From assembly GCA_031260355.1 (NCBI GenBank), contig JAIRJZ010000038.1, forward strand, positions 1 to 64,000: a stretch of 64,000 nucleotides of DNA. The letters run 5' to 3'. Made by a program: the position numbers and the translations under genes. The notes beneath the pieces are model-generated. The model did not search any database. It was given only the letters and a program-made list of their open reading frames with translations, and was not told the origin of the DNA. This DNA comes from Burkholderiales bacterium. GTDB taxonomy: Bacteria > Pseudomonadota > Gammaproteobacteria > Burkholderiales > Casimicrobiaceae. Of this stretch, positions 26,541 to 34,697 are shown one piece after another (position 1 is the stretch's first letter; each line of letters opens with the position of its first letter).

Positions 26541-27715
26541 CACACGCCCTCCCGTTCGCCGAGTTCGGCGGCAACCCGCTCATAATACGTTCGCACCGTC
26601 GCGTGGTACTGCGCGTCGTCGAGAAGAAACGCATCGTGTCCGTGCGGCGCATTGATTTCGGCATACGAGACATCGCGCCGGTTGTCGATCAGCGCCCGCA
26701 TGATTTCACGCGACCGCGCGGAAGGAAAACGCCAGTCGGTGGTAAACGAAATGATCAGAAACGCGCAACGCGCATCTTCCAGCGCTTTCGACAAATCGCC
26801 ATCGTGCGCCGCCGCCGGATCGAAATAGTCGAGCGCCTTGGTGATCCGCAAATAAGTATTGGCGTCGAAATAGCCGGCGAATTTCTCACCCTGATAACGC
26901 AAATACGACTCGATCTGAAACTCGGACGCGAACGAAAACTTCAAGCCTTCGCGCAACTGCCGCCCGAACTTCGCTTCCATCTGCTCGTCCGACAAGTAGG
27001 TGATGTGCCCCAGCATCCGCGCCAGCCGCAAACCGCGCCGCGGCCGCATCCCTTGCCGCGCATAATGGCCGTCAAAAAAATCGGGGTCGGAGAGAATCGC
27101 CTGACGCGCCACTTCATTGAAGGCAATGTTTTCCGCCGACAGTTTCGGCGCGGAAGCGATCACCAGCGCATGCGACAATTGCGTCGGATAACGAATCGCC
27201 CAGCACAGCGCCTGCATGCCGCCGAGCGAGCCGCCCATCACGGCGGCCCAGCGGCCGATACCGAGATAGTCGGCCAGCCGCGCTTGTGCATCGACCCAGT
27301 CCTCGACCGTCACCAGAGGAAAGTCGGCACCCCACGGTTGCCCGGTGGCCGGGTTGATCGACACCGGCCCGCTCGAACCGAAACAACTGCCGAGATTGTT
27401 GACACTGACCACAAAAAAGCGCGTCGTGTCGAGCGGTTTGCCGGGGCCTACCATGTTGTCCCACCAGCCGACCTTGTCCGGCGCCTCTTCGTAATAACCG
27501 GCAACATGGTGGGACGCATTCAGCGCATGGCAAATCAACACCGCGTTCGAGCGGTCGCTGTTCAGCGTGCCGTAGGTTTCGTAGGCGAGTTCGAACGTGT
27601 CGAGCGTCGCCCCGCACGCCAGCGGCAACGGCGTTGTGAAATGCGCCCGCCGCGGCTCGACCGCGCCCACCGAGTGCGCTACCCCGTCCATTCTGGTTGC
27701 CAGCGAAGATACCAT
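26540..27715 (-). CDS. metX: Homoserine O-acyltransferase MetX
   Basis: Acylates homoserine, the first committed step of methionine synthesis. It is an alpha/beta-hydrolase with nucleophile elbow [10 protein letters not shown] (Ser near residue 163), the acid in FTTDWRFPS and the catalytic His in [10 protein letters not shown]. Whether it uses acetyl- or succinyl-CoA cannot be settled here. GAGGAGG lies five bases before the second of two adjacent ATGs (27715), which is preferred. It lies immediately downstream of a SAM-II riboswitch and terminator, so expression should fall when SAM is abundant. Confidence 0.95.
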   Translation of the reverse strand: MVSSLATRMDGVAHSVGAVEPRRAHFTTPLPLACGATLDTFELAYETYGTLNSDRSNAVLICHALNASHHVAGYYEEAPDKVGWWDNMVGPGKPLDTTRFFVVSVNNLGSCFGSSGPVSINPATGQPWGADFPLVTVEDWVDAQARLADYLGIGRWAAVMGGSLGGMQALCWAIRYPTQLSHALVIASAPKLSAENIAFNEVARQAILSDPDFFDGHYARQGMRPRRGLRLARMLGHITYLSDEQMEAKFGRQLREGLKFSFASEFQIESYLRYQGEKFAGYFDANTYLRITKALDYFDPAAAHDGDLSKALEDARCAFLIISFTTDWRFPSARSREIMRALIDNRRDVSYAEINAPHGHDAFLLDDAQYHATVRTYYERVAAELGEREGV

Positions 27716-27743
27716 CATCGCCTCCTCATTACGAAACCCTCAA

Positions 27744-27776
27744 CAAAAAACCCGACCAGCGTTTCGGCCAATCGGG
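27744..27776 (-). terminator. Riboswitch-linked intrinsic terminator before metX
   Basis: Read on the minus strand, CCCGATTGGC and GCTGGTCGGG pair over ten positions (three G-U), with a short CGAAA loop and a following run of six T. It sits between the SAM-II aptamer and metX, so it can act as the expression platform. Confidence 0.85.
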
Positions 27777-27795
27777 CAGTCATCGGTTTCTCTCT

Positions 27796-27850
27796 GCGCC
27801 GTTTTAGCCGGATTTATTGCGCGCCCGCAAGCTGGTTCAAATCGGCGCGT
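27796..27850 (-). promoter_or_regulatory. SAM-II riboswitch aptamer upstream of metXW
   Basis: Read on the minus strand the segment contains the SAM-II consensus blocks in order: CGCGCCGATTTGAACC, TTGCGGGCGCG, AATAAA and GGCTAAAA. The first and second blocks give the P1 stem CGCGCC/GGCGCG, with the GATTT and AATAAA strands that form the triplex around it. The layout matches the metX SAM-II RNA of marine alphaproteobacteria. A TATAAT box on the minus strand (27864-27869) lies about 15 bases upstream. The gene it controls, metX, is a classical SAM-II target. Confidence 0.85.
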
Positions 27851-27989
27851 TCTGCTCTTTTTTATTATAACGCGGCTTTGGAAGCGCGCACCTCCCCAAA
27901 ACGGTCGGCAGAAGGCGAGCCCACGGTGGCTTCATGATACTATTTTCATAACGCAAGGGCGGTCGCGGAAATTTTTTGAGGGGAACTCC

Positions 27990-28862
27990 ATGAATTTGAA
28001 AACAATGCTGTTTTTGTTGCTCGTTTTTTTTCTCGCCGCGTGCGGTGGCGGCGGCAGTGGCAATAATAACAACGGTGGTAGCGGTGATAACGGCGGCGGC
28101 GGTAACGGCGGTGGCGGCAACGGTGACGATGGTGATCGTGTCACCGTCAAAAAACTGTTGAGCCGCGTCATGGTGAACGGCCTGGAACAGGAAAGCCTTC
28201 AATACGACAACCTGAACCGCCTTGTCGAACTGAATTTTCCGGATGTGGGAATCAGAAAATTCGAGTACGAGGGCAATGACCCGCGGCCGTCTTTGCTGGT
28301 TGACCCTTCTCCCGGCCTTGCCTACATGTACAGCCGATACCAATACGGCGTGGAAAATATTGACGGTGTTCCCACGAATTATTTTCAAACGCAGTCATTG
28401 AATGCGAACGGCGTTCCTTTCTCGATGATTTGGCGTTACTACCTGAACGATCAGAATCGGATCATCGCCGCAGGTACCTTTGTCGGCGGCGTTTTCTCTC
28501 CTCTTCCCCTGTCCTACCTCTATGACGACCATGGCAACCTGATCAAGGAAACGGCAGGTAACGACGCCACCTGGGAATACACCTACGACAACAAGAAAAG
28601 CCCCGTCTCAGAGGCGGCCGCGCCGCGATGGTTGTTTGACGACTTGTCCTCTGCCAATCTTTTTGCCAGCCCCAACAACCCGCTGACCGAAACCTATACG
28701 CTTTACCCTTCTCGTATCCACAAGGCTTTCCGCTACACCTACGATAGCGACGGTTATCCGACCGAAGTTACGGTAACCTCCGAAGCGTTCAACGACGCGG
28801 TCGGAGCGCGGATTCCGCTGGGGACGGTTGTCAAGACTTTTGAATACATTCTCGCCCATTAG
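27990..28862 (+). CDS. Lipoprotein with YD-like repeats
   Basis: A 290-residue putative lipoprotein. MNLKTMLFLLLVFFLAAC is a signal peptide with lipobox, followed by a Gly/Asn/Asp linker of about 30 residues and a beta-rich body with YD/RHS-like strands (LQYDNLNRLVELNF, YLYDDHGNLIKETAG, WEYTYDNKK, FRYTYDSDGYPTEVTV). Such proteins are usually surface or periplasmic; the function is unknown. The start has GAGGGG eight bases upstream. The stop codon TAG is created by the junction with a MITE-like insertion: TA belongs to the target and G to the element. It is divergent from metX. Confidence 0.8.
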   Translation: MNLKTMLFLLLVFFLAACGGGGSGNNNNGGSGDNGGGGNGGGGNGDDGDRVTVKKLLSRVMVNGLEQESLQYDNLNRLVELNFPDVGIRKFEYEGNDPRPSLLVDPSPGLAYMYSRYQYGVENIDGVPTNYFQTQSLNANGVPFSMIWRYYLNDQNRIIAAGTFVGGVFSPLPLSYLYDDHGNLIKETAGNDATWEYTYDNKKSPVSEAAAPRWLFDDLSSANLFASPNNPLTETYTLYPSRIHKAFRYTYDSDGYPTEVTVTSEAFNDAVGARIPLGTVVKTFEYILAH

Positions 28863-29129
28863 GGTCTGTTAACACTATTTCCGCAGCCGCGAAGGGCAGA
28901 TTTGGCTTGCCCTTCAAGGCGCGCGACGCAGCATGGGTCGGCCACCCTTGCAAGGAGCGTAACGCCGAAGGGCAGGGCAAGGCCGCCCTTCCCCTTGGGT
29001 TGCAAACCCGAGGGGGCGTCTGCGGCGTTGCGGTCGCTTGCAAGGCTCACGGCATTGCTGCGCGACCACGCCTTGCTTCCACCCCCTCGGGTACGCAACG
29101 CGATTTGCGGAAATAGTGTTAACAGACCC
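28862..29129. mobile_element. MITE-like element with 24-bp terminal inverted repeats and TA flanks
   Basis: The ends GGGTCTGTTAACACTATTTC... and its exact reverse complement at 29106-29129 form a perfect inverted repeat of 24 bp, or 25 including the palindromic outer base. The 268-bp unit is flanked on both sides by TA, as expected for IS630/Tc1-type transposition. The interior is GC-rich with its own inverted segments and no credible gene, so it is non-autonomous. Removing the element and one TA restores CAT TAA, a stop codon for the upstream lipoprotein. Confidence 0.8.
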
Positions 29130-29285
29130 TAAACCGATGGGGGCGATCCCGTGCGCGATGCCTTTTCTCGCCGGCGCGCCCCTCCGCAAAAACCCTGAAA
29201 GTTCCATGAAAAACCCGTGCGCCCGGTTTTCGTGTCCCGAATACGATGTACACTTGCGGCATTTTTCTTCTCCGCCCCCCGAGTC

Positions 29286-30209
29286 ATGAACGCGACAGCG
29301 CCCGTTTCTTCCCCTTCTCTCGGCCACTGGCTGATCGCCACGCGCCCTTGGTCTTTCCCGGCGTCCAGCATGCCGGCGCTGGTCACTTTCGTTTATGTCT
29401 TTTACTTGAGCCGGCACGATGCGCTGGACGTCAACTGGCTGCTGGGCGTTCTGGCCATTATCGGCGCTGTCGTCTTTCAAATCAGCGGCAATCTGATCAG
29501 CGATTATTTCGACTACACGCGCGGCATCGACCGCGAAGACACTTTCGGTTCCAGCCGTTTGCTGGTCAATCAGACTTTCCGCCCGCGCACCATTCTCCGG
29601 TACGGCATCGGCTTTATCATCTTCGGCGCGTTCCTCGGTCTTTATCTGGTTTCGCAAACCGGAGGGCCGCTGCTGATCATCGGCTTCCTCGGTTTTGTCG
29701 GCGCCGCTTTTTATTACCAATTCAAGAGTCGGGCGCTCGGTGATGCGCTGATCTTTCTGGTTTACGGACCGCTGATCTCCGTCGGCGTTTTTTATGTGAT
29801 GACCGGTCTGCTGGATTGGCGGATTGTCGCTCTGTCGTTGCCGATCGCGTTCATTACAGTCAATATTCTGCACGCCAACAATACCCGCGACATGGCGCAC
29901 GACAAGCGCGCCGACATCAAGACTTTCGCCATGCTGCTGGGTGTCCGAAGGTCGGTTTTCAGCTATAAATTGCACGTCTTTCTGACGTATCTGCTCATGG
30001 CGGCACTGGTCATTGCGGGAATCCTTCCCTGGGTGACGCTGTGCGTGTTTTTGACGCTGCCGCTGGCCATCGGCAACTGTCGGGCGATGGAACAAGCCCG
30101 CGAAGAACAACCGGAAAACATTCGCGACCTCGATGTCAGAACCGCAAAACTGCAACTGGCGTTCAGTGTCCTGTTGTCGGCGCTGCTTTTCGTGTCCGCC
30201 TGGTTATGA
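29286..30209 (+). CDS. menA: UbiA-family prenyltransferase, MenA-like
   Basis: Integral membrane prenyltransferase. Both Asp-rich motifs are present: NLISDYFDYTRGIDRED and NNTRDMAHDKRADIKT. Their form (SDYFDY, NNTRD) is that of 1,4-dihydroxy-2-naphthoate polyprenyltransferase rather than UbiA, pointing to menaquinone synthesis. About eight to nine hydrophobic helices in 307 residues. The frame is open further upstream, but ATG 29286 fits family length. The stop overlaps the next start (ATGA). Other men genes are not in the window, so the route is not confirmed. Confidence 0.85.
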   Translation: MNATAPVSSPSLGHWLIATRPWSFPASSMPALVTFVYVFYLSRHDALDVNWLLGVLAIIGAVVFQISGNLISDYFDYTRGIDREDTFGSSRLLVNQTFRPRTILRYGIGFIIFGAFLGLYLVSQTGGPLLIIGFLGFVGAAFYYQFKSRALGDALIFLVYGPLISVGVFYVMTGLLDWRIVALSLPIAFITVNILHANNTRDMAHDKRADIKTFAMLLGVRRSVFSYKLHVFLTYLLMAALVIAGILPWVTLCVFLTLPLAIGNCRAMEQAREEQPENIRDLDVRTAKLQLAFSVLLSALLFVSAWL

Positions 30210-30826
30210 GCCGCGTGGCTTTTCCCATCGCCGTCGCCGCGGCGCTCTGGTTCGTCATGTTCTCGCCGTGGACGGCGCCGCATCTGAACTTCTGGTGGTC
30301 CATGTTATTTTCGGGATCGGCGCTGATTGTCATGAGCGCCGTTTTCGGCCGCGACTGGTTGCCGCAATTCCGCTTGAGCTTTCGGGCGGTGGCGATCGGC
30401 CTGATCTCCGCTGTTGCCCTGTGGGGGGTGTTTTATCTCGGCAACGCCCTGTCAACCCTGCTGTTCTCTTTTGCCCAACCGCAGATCGGCGCGATCTACG
30501 GATTGCGCGACGGCAACAGCCATTTGTGGATTGCGCTTCTGCTGTTGTTCGTCGTCGGCCCGGCGGAAACCATTTTCTGGCAGGGGCTCGTTCAGCGCGC
30601 CTTGATGACGCGCTGGGGCGATCTGACCGGCTTTGCTGTCACGACACTGATTTACAGCCTGGTTCATCTGTGGTCGTTCAACGTAATGCTGCTGATGGCC
30701 GCGGCGGTATGCGGTATCTTCTGGGGCGGGCTGTACATGCTGCTGAAACCGCGGAATCTGTGGCCGCTATTGATTTCCCATGCGGTCTGGGATGTGATGG
30801 TGTTCATCCTGTTTCCGATCGTGTAA
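30206..30826 (+). CDS. CPBP-family intramembrane protein with altered first motif
   Basis: Membrane protein of 206 residues with about six helices, of the CPBP (Abi/CAAX-protease-like) family. Motif 1 normally reads EExxxR; here it is AETIFWQ, so the first Glu and the Arg are replaced. The later histidines are present (YSLVHLW and ISHAVWDV). Proteolytic activity is therefore uncertain. It is translationally coupled to menA by ATGA, suggesting a role linked to the membrane or prenyl metabolism, but that is speculation. Confidence 0.75.
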   Translation: MSRVAFPIAVAAALWFVMFSPWTAPHLNFWWSMLFSGSALIVMSAVFGRDWLPQFRLSFRAVAIGLISAVALWGVFYLGNALSTLLFSFAQPQIGAIYGLRDGNSHLWIALLLLFVVGPAETIFWQGLVQRALMTRWGDLTGFAVTTLIYSLVHLWSFNVMLLMAAAVCGIFWGGLYMLLKPRNLWPLLISHAVWDVMVFILFPIV

Positions 30827-30838
30827 GCCCACGATCGG
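30815..30838. terminator. Perfect palindrome between convergent genes
   Basis: CCGATCGTG and CACGATCGG pair perfectly (9 bp, loop TAAGCC), with the CPBP stop codon in the loop. It lies between that gene and the convergent ptsI end. No U-tract, so it may be a protective or weak bidirectional terminator hairpin. Confidence 0.4.
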
Positions 30839-30845
30839 TCGCAGC

Positions 30846-32588
30846 TCAGCCGCGGTTCAGCTTTTCGATCAGCGCCTTGACTTTTCCCGGCTCTTCCGCG
30901 CGCACGATACGCGCCACCGCGCGCTGCAAAACGCCGACATTGGCGCTCAGCACCCGTTCCTTGACCGCCAGCAATCCGTTCGCCGGCATCGAGAACTGCC
31001 GCAAGCCCAGGCCCAGGAGCAGCCATGTCATCTCCGGGTCGCCGGCCATTTCACCGCACAAGGAAATCGGCACTTCGGCCTGATTGGCGCGTTTCAGAAC
31101 TTGCGCCAGCAACCGCAACATTGCCGGATGCGTCGGGTTGTACAGATAGGACACCGCCTCGTCGGTACGGTCAACGGCCAGCAGGTATTGCGTCAGGTCG
31201 TTCGTACCGATCGACAGAAAATCAAACTGTCGCAAAAACGGCCCCAGCGCCAGCGCCGCCGACGGCACTTCGATCATGGCGCCGATTTCCAGCGCGCGAT
31301 CAAACGCAACGCCTTCTTCATCAAGCCGTCGTTTGGCTTCCTCGACCGCCGCCAACAGCAACCGGATTTCATCACCACCGCCCAGCATCGGCACCAGCAA
31401 TTTTATTTTGCCATAAGCCGAAGCACGCAGAATGGCACGCAACTGGGTCATGAACAACGGCTGTTCCGCAAGACACAGCCGGATGGCCCGCAAGCCCATC
31501 GCCGGATTCGGCGCGACCCGCGCCAGACTGTCGATGCCGCCCCGCATTTTATCGGCGCCGAGGTCGAGCGTGCGCAGCGTTACCGGCCGCCCTTCCATGC
31601 CTTCGACGACATGGCGATAAGCCTCAAACTGCGTCTCCTCATCGGGCAACGCTTCCCGATCGAGGTAAAGAAATTCGCTGCGAAACAAACCGATTCCCTG
31701 CGCTCCGGATTCGCGCACCTTGTCGATGTCGTCGAGAACGTCGATGTTCGCCTGCAGGGTCACTTCAACGCCGTCGCGCGTCCGCGGTCGCCGCCGTTTC
31801 AGGGTTTTCAGCGCTTCCTGGCGCGCTTCCTGCGCTTGTTGCCGTTTCCGGTATTCGGAGAGAATGGCGTGGTCGGGGTTGACGATCACCGCTCCGCAAG
31901 TGCTGTCAACAATCACCAGTTCGCCTTCGCGCAGCAGCTTCCGGGCGTGGCGCGTCCCGACCAATGCCGGTACGCCGAGACCGCGTGCGACAATCGCCGT
32001 ATGCGACGTGACGCCGCCCAGATCGGTAATGAAGGCGGCAAAAGGGTGGCGTTTGAATTGCAGCAAATCCGCCGGCGACAAATCGTGCGCCACCAGAACC
32101 ATGTGCGCTTCGTCATCGCTTTTCGGCAAAAGGCCGGGGCGTCCCATCAATCGCTTCAGAATCCGCTCGACGATTTGCATCACATCGAACTGGCGCTCGC
32201 GCAAGTAAGGGTCTTCGATTTTCTCGAATTGCGCAACCCAGGAATCCATTTGCTGCACCAGCGCCCATTCGGCGTTGCAGCCGTGTTCGGCGATATAGGC
32301 TTTGACATTCGCGGCGAGTACTTCATCGTTAAGCAGGGTCTCGTGCACGTCGATGAAGGCTTCCATTTCTTCGAGCCGGTCATCCGCCGCCATCTCGGCG
32401 CGCAAGGTTTTCAGCTCATGGCGTACGTCCTGAACAGCGCGTTCCAGCCGCCGCACTTCTGCTGACGTCTGTCCCGGCTCGATCGCGTAGTGCGAGACTT
32501 CGAACGTCGCATGGGAAACGAGATGCGCGCGCCCGATGGCGATGCCGTGGGAAATGCCGATACCGTGCAATGAAAAACTGGCGGTCAT
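30846..32588 (-). CDS. ptsI: PTS enzyme I
   Basis: Phosphoenolpyruvate-protein phosphotransferase that autophosphorylates from PEP and passes phosphate to HPr. The phospho-His is in GGVTSHTAIV (H196). The PEP-binding TIM barrel includes GIGLFRSEFLYLDR, PVTLRTLDLGADK and the signature DFLSIGTNDLTQYLLAVDR; the catalytic Cys is in ISLCGEMAG. 580 residues, normal. Transcribed after ptsH on the minus strand. No sugar-specific membrane permease is nearby, so the chain probably serves regulation. Confidence 0.96.
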   Translation of the reverse strand: MTASFSLHGIGISHGIAIGRAHLVSHATFEVSHYAIEPGQTSAEVRRLERAVQDVRHELKTLRAEMAADDRLEEMEAFIDVHETLLNDEVLAANVKAYIAEHGCNAEWALVQQMDSWVAQFEKIEDPYLRERQFDVMQIVERILKRLMGRPGLLPKSDDEAHMVLVAHDLSPADLLQFKRHPFAAFITDLGGVTSHTAIVARGLGVPALVGTRHARKLLREGELVIVDSTCGAVIVNPDHAILSEYRKRQQAQEARQEALKTLKRRRPRTRDGVEVTLQANIDVLDDIDKVRESGAQGIGLFRSEFLYLDREALPDEETQFEAYRHVVEGMEGRPVTLRTLDLGADKMRGGIDSLARVAPNPAMGLRAIRLCLAEQPLFMTQLRAILRASAYGKIKLLVPMLGGGDEIRLLLAAVEEAKRRLDEEGVAFDRALEIGAMIEVPSAALALGPFLRQFDFLSIGTNDLTQYLLAVDRTDEAVSYLYNPTHPAMLRLLAQVLKRANQAEVPISLCGEMAGDPEMTWLLLGLGLRQFSMPANGLLAVKERVLSANVGVLQRAVARIVRAEEPGKVKALIEKLNRG

Positions 32589-32690
32589 GCTACGGCGACA
32601 CAACGCTGTTTTCGCCTCTCAGAATCCGGCTACCGGAAAATCCGCCGTGCGGCCGCTTTCCCTTTCCCCGAAACCTGAAACTTGAAAACA

Positions 32691-32960
32691 TCACTCCCCC
32701 TCGCCAAAATAATCGTTGATCAGCGCTTCCAACGCTTCCAACGCTTCGTTTTCTTTTTCGCCGCTGGTTTCCAGCATCACCTTGGCGCCCTGACCGGCCG
32801 CCAGCATCATCACGCCCATGATGCTTTTGGCGTTAACGCGCCGGTTGCTGCGCTCCATGAAAATATCGCAAGGAAAACGCGAGGCGAGTTGCGTCAGCTT
32901 GGCTGCCGCCCGGGCGTGCAGACCCAGCTTGTTCGGAATCATGACTTCACGGCGCGGCAT
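32691..32960 (-). CDS. ptsH: PTS phosphocarrier HPr
   Basis: Small phosphocarrier between enzyme I and EIIA. H15 (GLHARAAAKL) is the phosphorylation site and S46 (NAKSIMGVMML) the regulatory site used by HprK in many bacteria. 89 residues. The ATG at 32960 lies within the 3' end of manX (14-base overlap), so the longer open frame upstream is an artefact. Confidence 0.96.
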   Translation of the reverse strand: MPRREVMIPNKLGLHARAAAKLTQLASRFPCDIFMERSNRRVNAKSIMGVMMLAAGQGAKVMLETSGEKENEALEALEALINDYFGEGE

Positions 32961-33393
32961 CGCAAACATCGCCTTGGTCGTCTTGCACGCACAGCACGCC
33001 CTGATGGCCACCGGACAATGCTTTTTCCACTGCCGTTTCCAATCCGACCTCACGGTAGGTCAGCGCCCGCACCAGCATCGGCACGCTGGCGCCGCACACC
33101 AGCACCACCCGCTGCGGCTCGACCAACCGTTGCGCCACCCGGTAAGGCGTCGCGCCACAAATGTCGGCAAAAATCAACACGCCGGCGCCTTGGTCAAGCG
33201 CTTCCACCTGTGCTTTCACCTGCTTGAAAAGAATTTCGGCATCATCGCTCGACTGTGCCGACAACGCCACGCACTGTGCCGGACGCCCTCCCATAACATG
33301 CGTCAACACCTCCAGAAACGCTTCTGCCAGAGGAGCATGCATCAACAAGAGGACACCGACGGGCGCCGGCCGTTTTTCTTCGGATGACTTCAT
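32947..33393 (-). CDS. PTS EIIA component, mannose/fructose type
   Basis: EIIA-Man domain protein of 148 residues accepting phosphate from HPr. The active-site His is in VLLLMHAPLAEAF (H19), and DICGATPYRVAQR and CGASVPMLVRAL match the family. Betaproteobacteria commonly carry this gene before ptsH-ptsI without EIIB/EIIC and use it as a regulator. First gene of the operon. Confidence 0.9.
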   Translation of the reverse strand: MKSSEEKRPAPVGVLLLMHAPLAEAFLEVLTHVMGGRPAQCVALSAQSSDDAEILFKQVKAQVEALDQGAGVLIFADICGATPYRVAQRLVEPQRVVLVCGASVPMLVRALTYREVGLETAVEKALSGGHQGVLCVQDDQGDVCDAAP

Positions 33394-33514
33394 GCGGCCA
33401 TGGTAACTTCAGTTATGGAAGCCTGGGCAAGAACCCCCAAAGGCGTTCCCACGCGAAAATCTGCTTCAAGGATAACACATCAGCGCAAACGCCGCGCCCG
33501 CCGCGACGCCTTCG

Positions 33515-34471
33515 TCATCCCGCGACGATTTCCTCGAGTCTGTCCGCCAACAATCCTGCCGTGTCGAAGCCGGTCTGCTCAGCGATTTCGGCGAAGCAGG
33601 TCGGGCTGGTCACATTCACTTCGGTCAGAAAACCGCCGATGATGTCGAGGCCGACGATCAACAGCCCTTGCTCCCACAGCAACGGCGCCAACGCTTCGGC
33701 AACCTCGGCTTCCCGCCCGGTCAACGGCATTGCCACGCCATCGCCGCCCGCCGCCAGATTGCCGCGCGTTTCGCCTAGCGCCGGAATCCGCGCCAGCGCG
33801 TACGGCACAACCTTGCCGCCGATGATCAGCACCCGTTTGTCGCCGTCGCAAATAGCGGGAATGAACCGCTGCGCCATCACCGAACGGGCGCCGAACCCGT
33901 TCAGCACTTCGATGATCACGTTGCGGTTGGGGTCGTCGGCACGCACCCGGAACACCGACGTTCCGCCCATTCCGTCGAGCGGTTTCAGAATCGTATCGCG
34001 GTGCTCGTCGATGAACGCCTGCAACGCAGCGGGCTGCCGCGTCACCAGCGTCGGTGTGATGTACTGCGGAAACCGCAGAATCGCCGCTTTCTCGTTGAAA
34101 TCGCGAATGCGCTGCGGCTTGTTGAATACGGCGACCCCAGCGCGCTCAGCCACGTCCAGCACATAAGTGGCGACAACATATTCCATGTCGAACGGCGGAT
34201 CCTTGCGCATCATCACCGCGTCAAATGCCGTCAACGGCATTTTTCCCGGCGCTTCTTCGCGATACCAATCGGCGTTGTCGTCGAACACGGCGATTTCCCG
34301 CGCCGAGGCCAGCGCCTCGCTCCCCGTTTCGCTGCCGGCAACCATCAATTCGCCGATCTCACAAGCGTACAACCGATGCCCGCGCTTCGCCAGCGCCCGC
34401 ATCATCGCCACGCTGGAATCCTTGTACGCTTTGAGATTGGCCAGCGGGTCGAGAACGAAAAGAAGGTTCAT
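33515..34471 (-). CDS. gshB: Glutathione synthetase
   Basis: ATP-grasp ligase joining gamma-glutamylcysteine and glycine. The N-terminus MNLLFVLDPLANLKAYKDSSVAMM is typical of proteobacterial GshB; the ATP-grasp body includes DGMGGTSVFRV and EVNVTSPTCFAEI. 318 residues. The ATG at 34471 has AAAGGA eight bases before it; the longer open frame is rejected. GshA is not in the window. Confidence 0.96.
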   Translation of the reverse strand: MNLLFVLDPLANLKAYKDSSVAMMRALAKRGHRLYACEIGELMVAGSETGSEALASAREIAVFDDNADWYREEAPGKMPLTAFDAVMMRKDPPFDMEYVVATYVLDVAERAGVAVFNKPQRIRDFNEKAAILRFPQYITPTLVTRQPAALQAFIDEHRDTILKPLDGMGGTSVFRVRADDPNRNVIIEVLNGFGARSVMAQRFIPAICDGDKRVLIIGGKVVPYALARIPALGETRGNLAAGGDGVAMPLTGREAEVAEALAPLLWEQGLLIVGLDIIGGFLTEVNVTSPTCFAEIAEQTGFDTAGLLADRLEEIVAG

Positions 34472-34517
34472 GGCGCTATCCTTTCTTGATGGCTGTTTTA
34501 CGTTCAACCCCTTACTT

Positions 34518-34684
34518 GCCACAAAGAACGCAAAGATTTCAAAACGCTAAAGCTCTCGTTCGGCTACTCCGGTTTTCGCAGGAATGGCCGCTTTTTAACA
34601 CCGAACGCCCGAACCTCTTTGAAATGGCCTTCATGCCAGAGCGCAAAAACTCAAAGGGGTTTGTGCTCTTTGCTTTCTTTGTAG
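34518..34684. repeat. Imperfect inverted repeat pair of the ACAAAGAACGCAAAG type
   Basis: GCCACAAAGAACGCAAAG at 34518-34535 is matched by a diverged reverse copy at 34668-34684 (CTACAAAGAAAGCAAAG when inverted). The same motif bounds a longer element at 61.6-61.95 kb. The 226-base gap between gshB and glmS contains no gene. Confidence 0.55.
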
Positions 34685-34697
34685 TCAAATAATATTT

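Noticed and set aside
27826-27845. tRNA-like GGTTCAAATC segment
   Set aside because: On inspection it is the complement of a SAM-II aptamer; no acceptor or anticodon stems fit.
28902-29132. Small ORFs inside the MITE-like element
   Set aside because: Low-complexity translations that depend on the inverted tips; no ribosome site and no transposase motif.
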